Below, piece by piece: positions 1 to 6,377 of a DNA stretch of 13,710 bases. Source of the stretch: Clostridia bacterium. GTDB taxonomy: Bacteria; Bacillota; Clostridia; UBA1381. The position numbers and the translations under genes are program-made. The notes beneath the pieces are model-generated. The model saw only the letters and a list, made by a program, of their open reading frames with translations. It did not search any database and had not been told where the DNA came from. The DNA is taken from the NCBI GenBank assembly GCA_900751685.1, contig CAADSR010000320.1:1-13710 (forward strand), in the 5' to 3' direction. Position 1 is the stretch's first letter; each line of letters opens with the position of its first letter.

Positions 1-1
1 C

Positions 2-1513
2 CCCCGTCTATACAAAGCCGTATGCAGGCTGTATCAGCAGGAGCGGCTGGTTGACGAGTATCAAGTCGTCTTTGGTATCAGGGACATCTTTTTTGATGCA
101 GAAGAGGGCTTTTTCTTAAATAAAAAGCCTGTCAAATTAAAAGGGGTCTGCTGCCATCAGAACCATGGAGGTTTAGGGGCGGCTTTGCCGGATGAGATCT
201 ATACTTACCGGATTGGAAAGCTCAAGGAAATGGGCTGCAATGCCTACCGCACGTCCCATTATCCGCCATCCCCTGCACTGCTGGAGGTATGTGATAGGCT
301 GGGGATGCTGGTCATGGACGAGACCCGGCTGCTTTCAAGTGCGGAAGAGGATTTGGGGCAGCTGGAATTTATGGTCAAGCGGGACAGGAACCATCCGAGT
401 GTGATCCTTTATTCGATTGGAAATGAGGAGGCCCAGTCCCAGACGACCAGCCAGGGCGGGCGGATCGCAGGTACAATGGTACGCCATATCAAAGCCTTAG
501 ATGATACGCGTCCAGTGACCATGGGGCTTTTGATGTGGGATTTGGCAAACAAACGGCCGGTAGAAGATGTTGCAGAAATTGCGGGGATCTCGGAAAAGCT
601 GGACGTAGCCGGATTCAATTACCACGATCACCGGTGGGAGCAATTCCACAATACTTATCCGGGACAGCCTATGGTTTGTACAGAACAGGGAACATTCAAA
701 TCCACCAGGGGCTGCTACCATACCGATGCAGAAAAATGCCATTTGTCCATCCTTGACAAAACGTCGGATTCTTATATGAAAGGCGCCCTGCAATGGCATG
801 CCGCAAGGCCTTCTTACATGAGCGGGCTGTTCCTGTGGACCGGTTTCGACTATTATGGGGAGCCGACTCCATATGCTTGGCCTGCCATCAGCTCCCAATT
901 CGGGATCATGGATCTATGCGGGTATCCGAAGGATTTTTACTACTATTATAAAGCCTGGTGGCGGGAGGAACCGCTGGTGCATATTTTCCCCCATTGGAAT
1001 GGGGCGGCAGGGGAACGGAAGGATGTGCATGTATTCTCAAACTGTGAGCAGGTAGAGCTATTTGTCAATGGAAAAAGCCAGGGCAAAAAGACCATGGAAA
1101 CAGATGGTTATCTGGAATGGGATAACATCATCTATGAGCCGGGCGAGATCTGCGCAGTAGGGTATAAAAATGGTACGGCCGTAAAGAAAGAGGCAATTCA
1201 AACAACAGGGGCAGCGGCACAAGTCAAGCTGAGTGTTGATTTTAAGGAAAATGATATTGCCGTGATCCGGGCGGAGGTGCAGGATGAACAGGGAAGAGTT
1301 GTGCCGGACGGCAGCAATGAGCTATCATTCTTATTCCGTGATGGTGTGACTTTGCTTGGAACATCAAACGGGGACCCTTCTGACCATACCGGCGTCAAAA
1401 GCAGCCGGCGCAGGGCGTTTCATGGCCTTGCCCAGGCAATCGTACGCTTTGACGGCAAGGGGGTTGTTTCAGTAAAGGCAGACGGGCTGGCCTGTAATGA
1501 GCTTTTTATCTGA
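2..1513 (+). CDS. Glycoside hydrolase family 2 enzyme (beta-galactosidase-like), 5' truncated by the window edge
   Basis: The frame is open from base 2 to a TGA at 1511-1513, giving 503 residues. The start codon and N-terminal jelly-roll domain lie upstream of the window. A TTG at 185 is internal, because strong GH2 homology precedes it (FGIRDIFFD, then KLKGVCCHQNHGGLG). The TIM-barrel runs from about residue 45 to 310. It contains RTSHYPPSP, the acid/base motif SIGNE with Glu at 425-427, and the likely nucleophile Glu at 683-685 in VCTEQGT. The barrel closes with LFLWTGFDYYGEPTPY. Then come a DUF4982-like domain (HIFPHWNG, ELFVNGKSQGKK) and a C-terminal Ig-like GH2 domain (SSRRRAFHGLAQAIV). 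Known GH2 members with this architecture are beta-galactosidases and related exo-glycosidases; the actual substrate is not readable here. No signal peptide can be judged. The LacI-type regulator 240 bp downstream is the likely regulator by context. Confidence 0.93.
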   Translation, partial: PRLYKAVCRLYQQERLVDEYQVVFGIRDIFFDAEEGFFLNKKPVKLKGVCCHQNHGGLGAALPDEIYTYRIGKLKEMGCNAYRTSHYPPSPALLEVCDRLGMLVMDETRLLSSAEEDLGQLEFMVKRDRNHPSVILYSIGNEEAQSQTTSQGGRIAGTMVRHIKALDDTRPVTMGLLMWDLANKRPVEDVAEIAGISEKLDVAGFNYHDHRWEQFHNTYPGQPMVCTEQGTFKSTRGCYHTDAEKCHLSILDKTSDSYMKGALQWHAARPSYMSGLFLWTGFDYYGEPTPYAWPAISSQFGIMDLCGYPKDFYYYYKAWWREEPLVHIFPHWNGAAGERKDVHVFSNCEQVELFVNGKSQGKKTMETDGYLEWDNIIYEPGEICAVGYKNGTAVKKEAIQTTGAAAQVKLSVDFKENDIAVIRAEVQDEQGRVVPDGSNELSFLFRDGVTLLGTSNGDPSDHTGVKSSRRRAFHGLAQAIVRFDGKGVVSVKADGLACNELFI

Positions 1514-1581
1514 ATCACGGCTGAAGAAGTTTAAAAATTCTTGTCTTTTATATAAAAATTCGGTGTTTTAACGAGAAATTG

Positions 1582-1611
1582 TTGACAAGTGATACAGGTT
1601 CATGTTATAAG
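1582..1611 (+). promoter_or_regulatory. Putative sigma-A-type promoter upstream of the lacI-family gene
   Basis: TTGACA at 1582-1587 is a perfect -35 box. TATAAG at 1606-1611 follows at 18 bp, with an extended -10 TG at 1603-1604. Transcription would start near 1618, about 135 nt before the regulator start codon. A long perfect palindrome begins about 13 nt downstream of that start. I see no better promoter nearer the gene: CATAAT at 1688-1693 has no matching -35. The promoter call is an inference from consensus. Confidence 0.7.
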
Positions 1612-1630
1612 AAGATAAAGTTTATAGAGG

Positions 1631-1662
1631 ATAGGCAAAACTGAAATTTCAGTTTTGCCTAT
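1631..1662. repeat. Perfect 32-bp palindrome (hairpin terminator, attenuator or operator)
   Basis: Two 16-bp arms (1631-1646 and 1647-1662) are exact reverse complements with no spacer; the core reads CTGAAATTTCAG. As RNA it would fold into a stem of about 14 bp with a 4-nt loop. The following bases (TTCCGTTTTGCTTTATTT) are T-rich but interrupted, so it could be a weak + strand terminator for the GH2 transcript. It also lies just downstream of a consensus promoter, where a repressor site or attenuator would fit. It is longer than a usual LacI-family operator and lacks their common central CG. The dyad is certain; its role is not. Confidence 0.6.
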
Positions 1663-1752
1663 TTCCGTTTTGCTTTATTTGGGAGTACATAATATCAAAC
1701 AAACCCGCCTAAATCAAGTTATTTAATGATTCAGCAAAAATCAGGAGAAAAT

Positions 1753-2793
1753 ATGAAAAAGAAAACAACTATAGTGGATGTGGCAAAAAGGGCTGGGGTA
1801 GCGCCGTCGACCGTATCCCATGTGATTCATGGGACAGCTTCCATATCAGAACAAACCAGGGAGAAAGTACAAAAAGCGATCGATGAGCTCCGTTATTCCC
1901 CTAATGCGATCGCCCGCGCCCTGCGCAAAGAGCGGTCGGGGCTTATTGGTGTGGTGCTCCAGGATATTTCTAGTGAATTTTATGCCCGGTGTGCCGCCGC
2001 TATTTTGGAGGAGGCGCGCAAAGACGAGTATGTAGTATTGTTTTGTGATGCCTCGTTTCAAACAGAAAACAAGCGCAAAGGCGTTGAAGCCCTGTTGCAG
2101 CAGCGGGTGGATGGGATCCTTTTTATTGGAGGCAATGACGATGAGGATATTATTGAGTTAGTAAGGGAACAAAAGATCCCCGTACTCCTGGGCGACCGTA
2201 GATTAGGAGAGCTTCCTAGTGTTACGTTTGACAACCGCACTTGTATCAGCGAAATGGTGTGCCTGCTTTATGAAGCGGGATACCGCCGCTTTGCATATAT
2301 GGCAGAGCCGGTATCGTTTCAGACGAACCTGCAGGAGCGTTACCAGGGGTATCTGGATGGGATCGGACAATGCGAAGGAGTGGAGTCAAAGGTCTGGTTT
2401 GACCCCAGGCTACAGTTTGAAAAGATACAGACCGGCCATGAAATATTTTATTCTTATTTTACAAGCAGCCGGCCGGAGGTGATCCTTACATCGAATGATA
2501 TGATCGCGGAGGGCCTTGTCAGCGCAGCGGCCCGGTATGGGATCCGTGTGCCGGAGGAGCTGGGGGTCGTGGGGTTTAACGACAACAAGGTAGTAAAGTA
2601 CTATACACCGCCTTTGACAACGGTCGCCCAGGATACCACATTGTTTGGCAGGGAATGCTACCGGGCATTCAAACAGCTCCTTTCTTTTCCGGAACGGAAG
2701 ATCGCAAAGGTATTGCCCCAGCAGATCATTGTCCGGGAGTCTGCGAGGATTCCGGAAAAGCTGCGGGAAAAATGGAGGACGGCAGAAGAATAG
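1753..2793 (+). CDS. LacI/GalR-family transcriptional regulator
   Basis: 346 residues, the usual length for this family. The ATG at 1753 is chosen because AGGAGA at 1743-1748 precedes it; the in-frame ATG at 1726 has no ribosome binding site and adds nine non-homologous residues. The N-terminal helix-turn-helix is textbook (TTIVDVAKRAGVAPSTVSHV, residues 5-24), followed by the hinge helix (SPNAIARALRKERSG, about 49-63). The rest is a periplasmic-binding-protein-like effector domain: VDGILFIGG, VLLGDRR, SNDMIAEGL, GVVGFNDNKV and PPLTTVAQD are typical landmarks. The protein should bind an operator as a dimer and release or grip it on binding a sugar or related ligand. By position it probably controls the adjacent GH2 gene and perhaps itself. 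The inducer cannot be read from the sequence. Confidence 0.95.
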   Translation: MKKKTTIVDVAKRAGVAPSTVSHVIHGTASISEQTREKVQKAIDELRYSPNAIARALRKERSGLIGVVLQDISSEFYARCAAAILEEARKDEYVVLFCDASFQTENKRKGVEALLQQRVDGILFIGGNDDEDIIELVREQKIPVLLGDRRLGELPSVTFDNRTCISEMVCLLYEAGYRRFAYMAEPVSFQTNLQERYQGYLDGIGQCEGVESKVWFDPRLQFEKIQTGHEIFYSYFTSSRPEVILTSNDMIAEGLVSAAARYGIRVPEELGVVGFNDNKVVKYYTPPLTTVAQDTTLFGRECYRAFKQLLSFPERKIAKVLPQQIIVRESARIPEKLREKWRTAEE

Positions 2794-3095
2794 GCCATAT
2801 TGTTTTAATCCCTGTGTTTTTAGGACAAACTATGGGGAGGGAGCTACCGTTTTAAAGCGGGACATTGCACTTTTTCAGAAAAAATCTTCTTAAATTCAAA
2901 AATACCTTTTATTTTTGTATATTTTGACCAGAAGTTGTCAAAAACTATAGTCGTTATGTTCTAAAAATGTATAAAATATTTCCTGATTTTGTACATCTTG
3001 ATTTCTTGACAGCCTGTATTATGCAATGATATAATGATAAAATATAAGTGAAATGGAAGCCGACGGTTGTAAAGCATGAATTTGGAGGAGTTTTG
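2794..3095. other. AT-rich intergenic region between the regulator and the LCP gene
   Basis: These 302 bases hold no credible gene. No strong terminator hairpin with a T-run is visible after the regulator stop. The recognisable elements are a 7-bp inverted repeat (TTTTGAC at 2922-2928 and GTCAAAA at 2937-2943, 8-nt spacer), a consensus promoter at 3006-3035, and the LCP ribosome binding site GGAGGAG at 3084-3090. The rest is low-GC filler with T- and A-runs. Confidence 0.7.
3006..3035 (+). promoter_or_regulatory. Consensus sigma-A-type promoter of the LCP gene
   Basis: TTGACA at 3006-3011 and TATAAT at 3030-3035 are both perfect consensus hexamers, separated by 18 bp. An extended -10 TG sits at 3027-3028. 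The predicted start near 3042 leaves a leader of about 54 nt to the GTG at 3096. It argues against the ATG at 3048, which would leave almost no leader. Confidence 0.85.
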
Positions 3096-4430
3096 GTGAG
3101 CGTTAAATTTAATGTCAAACGATATTTTCAGGTGCTGGGCATCTCGCTGGCAGTGATCTTACTTGGCGTACTGGTATGTTTGGGAATGGATTTTGTAGAA
3201 AAGCCGGGAGATCAGCAGTCTGTGGTTTCTACCGTAGAGGCGGCAGATGGGAAAATCAATGTGCTGCTCATGGGAGTCGATGTGGAAGGGCTCCGTACCG
3301 ATGCGATTATGGTAGCATCTTATGACACGGCAAAAAATGAAGTGAATATGTTATCGATCCCACGTGACACACGGATGTATGTCGGGACAAAATATCAAAA
3401 AATCAATGCGGCTCATGCGATCGGCGGCATGACGGGAAAAATTGCAGGGCCGGAAGGGACGATCGAAGCAGTAACACGGCTGACAGGAATCCCGATCAAT
3501 TATTATATTGAATTTTCCTTTGATGCGGTGGCGAATGTGATCGATACCTTAGGGCCGATCAACTTTGAGATACCCGATTTATATAATGATGGGGTCGGGA
3601 TGGTTTATGATGACCCTGTGCAGGACCTCCATATCAATTTAAAGCCGGGAATGCAGGAGCTGGACGGGGATAAAGTAGTACAGCTTTTACGTTACCGTAA
3701 GGGAAACAAAAAGGCCGACGGGACGCGGGACAGCTATTTAGACGGGGACCGGGGCCGTATGGACGTGCAGCAGGAATTTTTAAAGGCGCTGGTGGATCAA
3801 AAGCTGAATGCATCCTTAATTATGAAGATCCCGGCGTTATTTAAACAGATGAATACAGACCTTAAAACAAACCTGACCTTGCCGGATGTTATTAAATATT
3901 CTAAATATTTAAACAATCTCTCCAGCACAGGCATCCACACCCATACCCTGCCGGGGCATGACAGCGGAGATGAATATGCGGAATCCTTCTGGATCTGTGA
4001 TTTGGAGGAGACCAGGGAATTGATCGAGACTGTATTTGGATACGACGCTTCGGGGATCACGATCGAAAAAAGCGGGAGCACAGCTTCCACGACCGTGGCG
4101 CCAGGCAGCGGCGCGACCGCAAAGCCTAAGACGACACCAAAGGCAACGGCGTCCAGCACATCAAAACCAAAGGCGACATCCCCTGCAAAAGCGACCTCAA
4201 AAGCTAAATCAGACGTGGAAGAGCCAAAATCGACACCGAAGCCGAAATCTAACAGCGGCAGCAATTCCGGTTCAGATGAGCCAAAGGCGACGGCAAAGCC
4301 GAAAGCCACCACTACTGCAAAAGAGCCTGAAAAGACTACAGCACCATCGAAAGCAACGTCTAAACCATCGGAAAAAACACCGACTCCGGTGAAAAACGAA
4401 AAGGATGATGATGAAAAGGCGGATGAATAA
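3096..4430 (+). CDS. LytR-CpsA-Psr (LCP) family cell-wall glycopolymer ligase with long low-complexity tail
   Basis: 444 residues from GTG 3096, chosen because GGAGGAG at 3084-3090 lies 5 nt upstream; the earlier in-frame ATG at 3048 has no binding site. A short basic N-terminus is followed by one membrane helix (about residues 12-31), so the rest should face outside. The LCP domain spans about 53-310: NVLLMGVD, R67 and D69 in LRTDAIMV, SIPRDT with R90 and D91, YQKINAAHAIGG, and LRYR (R199, R201) with GDRGR at 217-221. LCP enzymes move lipid-linked glycopolymers such as teichoic acid or capsule onto peptidoglycan; some were first described as transcription attenuators. Residues 326-444 are a disordered Lys/Thr/Ser/Pro/Ala tail. 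The gene has its own promoter and is followed after 30 nt by the rimP promoter, so it is probably monocistronic. Confidence 0.92.
   Translation: MSVKFNVKRYFQVLGISLAVILLGVLVCLGMDFVEKPGDQQSVVSTVEAADGKINVLLMGVDVEGLRTDAIMVASYDTAKNEVNMLSIPRDTRMYVGTKYQKINAAHAIGGMTGKIAGPEGTIEAVTRLTGIPINYYIEFSFDAVANVIDTLGPINFEIPDLYNDGVGMVYDDPVQDLHINLKPGMQELDGDKVVQLLRYRKGNKKADGTRDSYLDGDRGRMDVQQEFLKALVDQKLNASLIMKIPALFKQMNTDLKTNLTLPDVIKYSKYLNNLSSTGIHTHTLPGHDSGDEYAESFWICDLEETRELIETVFGYDASGITIEKSGSTASTTVAPGSGATAKPKTTPKATASSTSKPKATSPAKATSKAKSDVEEPKSTPKPKSNSGSNSGSDEPKATAKPKATTTAKEPEKTTAPSKATSKPSEKTPTPVKNEKDDDEKADE
4071..4427 (+). repeat. Low-complexity Lys/Thr/Ser/Pro/Ala-rich coding tract (LCP tail)
   Basis: This encodes the last 119 residues of the LCP protein. 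The pattern is irregular: units such as KPKATS, TPKPKS and KATSKPS recur without a fixed period. At the DNA level the motif CCAAAGGCGAC and near copies recur. The tract is strongly basic for most of its length and ends in an acidic patch (NEKDDDEKADE). It resembles wall-spanning or wall-binding linkers of Bacillota surface proteins; no known domain is recognisable. Confidence 0.8.
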
Positions 4431-4460
4431 GGTTATTTGAAGGAAATATTCAAAAAACAC

Positions 4461-4489
4461 TTGAAATACCTTTAAAACTGTGGTATAAT
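4461..4489 (+). promoter_or_regulatory. Promoter of the rimP-nusA-infB operon
   Basis: TTGAAA at 4461-4466 and a perfect TATAAT at 4484-4489 are 17 bp apart, with an extended -10 TG at 4481-4482. The start would be near 4496, giving a leader of about 77 nt before the rimP GTG. No further promoter of this quality is visible downstream, so it may drive all ten genes to glmU. Confidence 0.83.
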
Positions 4490-4516
4490 GACCGCGTGAT
4501 GAAATAGGAAGTAATG

Positions 4517-4542
4517 GAAAGAGTGGGGTATCCCACTCTTTC
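4517..4542 (+). terminator. Leader hairpin upstream of rimP (candidate attenuator)
   Basis: GAAAGAGTGGG (4517-4527) pairs perfectly with CCCACTCTTTC (4532-4542) around a GTAT loop. The bases after the stem (GTTTGTATTATGG) hold only an interrupted T-tract. It lies about 20 nt into the predicted leader. A weak U-tract is what is expected of a NusA-stimulated terminator, and NusA-dependent termination in the nusA operon leader is, as I recall it, described in Bacillus subtilis. The hairpin could also simply stop read-through from the LCP gene. Confidence 0.6.
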
Positions 4543-4572
4543 GTTTGTATTATGGAAAAGGAGGATTTGTTT

Positions 4573-5031
4573 GTGGCAAATGCAATAGAAAAGCTTGCTT
4601 TAGAACTCGCAGAACCGGTTGCCAGCCAGCAGGGGGTCGATTTGATCGACATTTCCTACAAGAAAGAAGGCGGCGATTGGTATCTGCGTGTTTTTCTTGA
4701 TAAAAAAAGCGGCATCGGCATTGACGAATGTGAAGCATTTTCCCGCAGCTTTGGCGAGATACTCGACCGGGAAGACCCAATCGAAGAAAATTATTGCTTG
4801 GAGGTTTCTTCGCCCGGGGTGGACCGGAAGCTTGAAAAAGAGCGGGAATTTTTGTATTACATTGGCCGGGAAGTAGATGTCAAGCTTTATCAGGCAATAG
4901 AAGGCCAAAAGGAATTCTCCGGCATTTTAAAAGATTATAAAGAAGATACGGCTGTTGTGGAAGCGTTTGGGAAAAGGATCGAGATTCCCAAAAAGCAGGC
5001 GGTTTATATCAGATTACATTTTACGTTTTAA
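4573..5031 (+). CDS. rimP: Ribosome maturation factor RimP
   Basis: 152 residues from GTG 4573. AAGGAGG at 4558-4564 sits 8 nt upstream of this GTG. It lies inside the extra codons that would follow the in-frame ATG at 4552, so the longer start is rejected. RimP binds the 30S subunit and helps its late maturation. The N-terminal domain includes GVDLIDISYKKEGGDWYLRVFLDK; the signature CLEVSSPGVDRKL falls near the middle, and a C-terminal SH3-like domain follows (FSGILKDY to the end). The length is typical. It is the first gene of the operon and is separated from nusA by 36 nt. A 14-bp palindrome (5023-5036) overlaps its stop codon. Confidence 0.95.
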   Translation: MANAIEKLALELAEPVASQQGVDLIDISYKKEGGDWYLRVFLDKKSGIGIDECEAFSRSFGEILDREDPIEENYCLEVSSPGVDRKLEKEREFLYYIGREVDVKLYQAIEGQKEFSGILKDYKEDTAVVEAFGKRIEIPKKQAVYIRLHFTF

Positions 5032-5067
5032 AACGTATGATAAGAGTGGAAAGGAATGGTTATCAAA

Positions 5068-6114
5068 ATGAATGAGGAATTGTTGAATGCATTGTCCGAC
5101 CTGTGTGAGGAGAAGGGGATCGACAGGGATGTGATCTTAGATGCATTGGAAGCAGCGCTTGTGGCAGCCTATAAAAGAAATTTTGCTTCTGCACAGAACG
5201 TGGAAGTCTTTATGGACCGGAACACTGGGAATGTAAAAGTAATGGCCCGCAAAGAGGTGGTAGAAACAGTGAATGATGAGGATGCCCAATTGGAGATTTC
5301 CTTGGAGGATGCGCGGGCAGTCAGCGGGACATATCAGATCGGAGATTTTGTAGACATTGAAGTGACGCCGAAAAATTTTGGACGGATCGCGGCAATGACC
5401 GCAAAACAAGTCGTGACCCAGCGAATCCGGGAAGCAGAGCGGGGAATCATTTATAGTGAGTATACAGAAAAGACAAATGAGATCGTTTCCGGCACCGTAG
5501 CGCGGATCGAGCGGGGCAATGTATTTGTAGACATCGGGAAAATCGAGGCGGTGCTGACGGCGAATGAACAGCCGGAAGGAGAGACTTATGAGATCCACCA
5601 GCATCTGCGCTGCTATGTAAGCGAAGTGCGCAACGGAACAAAGGGGACACAGATCTTGCTTTCCAGAACCCATCCGGGCCTGGTGAAAAAATTGTTTGAA
5701 GCGGAAGTGCCTGAAATCGCAGAGGGAATCGTGGAGATCAAAAGCGTTGCCCGGGAAGCCGGTTCCAGAACAAAAATCGCTGTTTATTCCAATGACCCGG
5801 ATGTAGACCCGCAGGGAGCCTGCATTGGCCCGAAGGGTATGCGGGTACAGCGGATCGGCGAAGAGCTTAAAAATGAAAAGATCGATATTGTAAAAGGGAG
5901 CGAAGACCCGGCGGAATTTATTGCCGCCAGCCTGAGCCCGTCAAAGGTGTTATCAACGACCGTGGATGAAGAAGAAAAAAGCGCCCAGGTCATCGTGCCG
6001 GAATACCAGTTGTCTCTGGCGATCGGCAAGGCCGGCCAAAATGTCCGCTTGGCGGCACGGTTGACCGGTTGGAAAATAGACATTATATCCGATAAAGCAG
6101 GTGAGCAGGAGTGA
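5068..6114 (+). CDS. nusA: Transcription termination/antitermination factor NusA
   Basis: 348 residues. The start is taken as ATG 5068 (MNEELLNAL), matching the usual family N-terminus. The ATG at 5056 directly abuts the AAAGGA sequence and has no room for a binding site, although the 12-nt spacing to 5068 is long. NusA binds RNA polymerase and nascent RNA, promoting pausing and intrinsic termination. The N-terminal polymerase-binding domain covers about 1-130. An S1 domain starts near G142 (GTVARIERGNVFVDIG), KH1 has GPKG at 254-257, and KH2 has GKAG at 320-323. It lacks the C-terminal acidic repeats of the E. coli protein, as is normal in Bacillota. Its stop overlaps the ylxR start by 4 nt (GTGA), implying coupled translation. 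It may regulate its own operon through the leader hairpin at 4517-4542. Confidence 0.96.
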   Translation: MNEELLNALSDLCEEKGIDRDVILDALEAALVAAYKRNFASAQNVEVFMDRNTGNVKVMARKEVVETVNDEDAQLEISLEDARAVSGTYQIGDFVDIEVTPKNFGRIAAMTAKQVVTQRIREAERGIIYSEYTEKTNEIVSGTVARIERGNVFVDIGKIEAVLTANEQPEGETYEIHQHLRCYVSEVRNGTKGTQILLSRTHPGLVKKLFEAEVPEIAEGIVEIKSVAREAGSRTKIAVYSNDPDVDPQGACIGPKGMRVQRIGEELKNEKIDIVKGSEDPAEFIAASLSPSKVLSTTVDEEEKSAQVIVPEYQLSLAIGKAGQNVRLAARLTGWKIDIISDKAGEQE

Positions 6115-6377
6115 AGAGGCGTCATATTCCGCTGCGTATGTGTGCCGGATGCAGGCAGATGAAGCCGCAGCAGGAGCTTTTACGGATCGTAAAGGAATAT
6201 CAGACCGGGGAAGTTTTGTTTGACCCGGAAAAAAAAAGGTTTGGCCGGGGCGTTTATCTGTGTAAAGACGGCGGTTGTATCCGGCTGGCGCGGAAAAAAC
6301 ATGCGTTGGAGCGCCAATTTAAAACAGGCGCCCTGCAAAAAATCTATGATGAAGCGGAGGAACGTATCAGCCGGTGA
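6111..6377 (+). CDS. rnpM: YlxR/RnpM family RNA-binding protein (DUF448)
   Basis: 88 residues from GTG 6111, which overlaps the nusA stop (GTGA). AGGTGAG at 6099-6105 is a suitable binding site 5 nt upstream. The family signature is plain: RMCAGCRQMKP at residues 9-19, then ELLRIVKEY, FDPEKKRFGRGVYLCKD, and a basic C-terminal helix region (ARKKHALERQF). In Bacillus subtilis the protein (YlxR) has been reported to modulate RNase P, hence the symbol rnpM; transfer of that role here is inference. The gene sits in its standard place between nusA and ylxQ. Confidence 0.93.
   Translation: MKRRHIPLRMCAGCRQMKPQQELLRIVKEYQTGEVLFDPEKKRFGRGVYLCKDGGCIRLARKKHALERQFKTGALQKIYDEAEERISR

Noticed and set aside
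185..187. TTG as the start of the GH2 protein
   Set aside because: Conserved GH2 sequence continues in frame back to base 2, so the gene enters from outside the window.
1631..1662. CcpA cre site or standard LacI operator within the palindrome
   Set aside because: The centre is AATT, not the CG typical of those sites, and the dyad is twice the usual length. It is kept only as a palindrome of unknown role.
1688..1693. Second promoter close to the lacI-family gene (CATAAT)
   Set aside because: No acceptable -35 hexamer lies 16-18 bp upstream and there is no extended -10 TG.
3797..4312. 171-codon open frame on the - strand opposite the LCP tail
   Set aside because: Its composition (Phe/Gly/Asp/Val-rich repeats) is the complement of the Lys/Thr/Pro/Ala coding tract. 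It has no domain similarity that I recognise and lies inside a strongly supported gene.
4435..4455. Short TTTGAA/TTCAAA dyad after the LCP stop as a terminator
   Set aside because: A 6-bp AT-only stem with no following T-run is too weak to support a terminator call.
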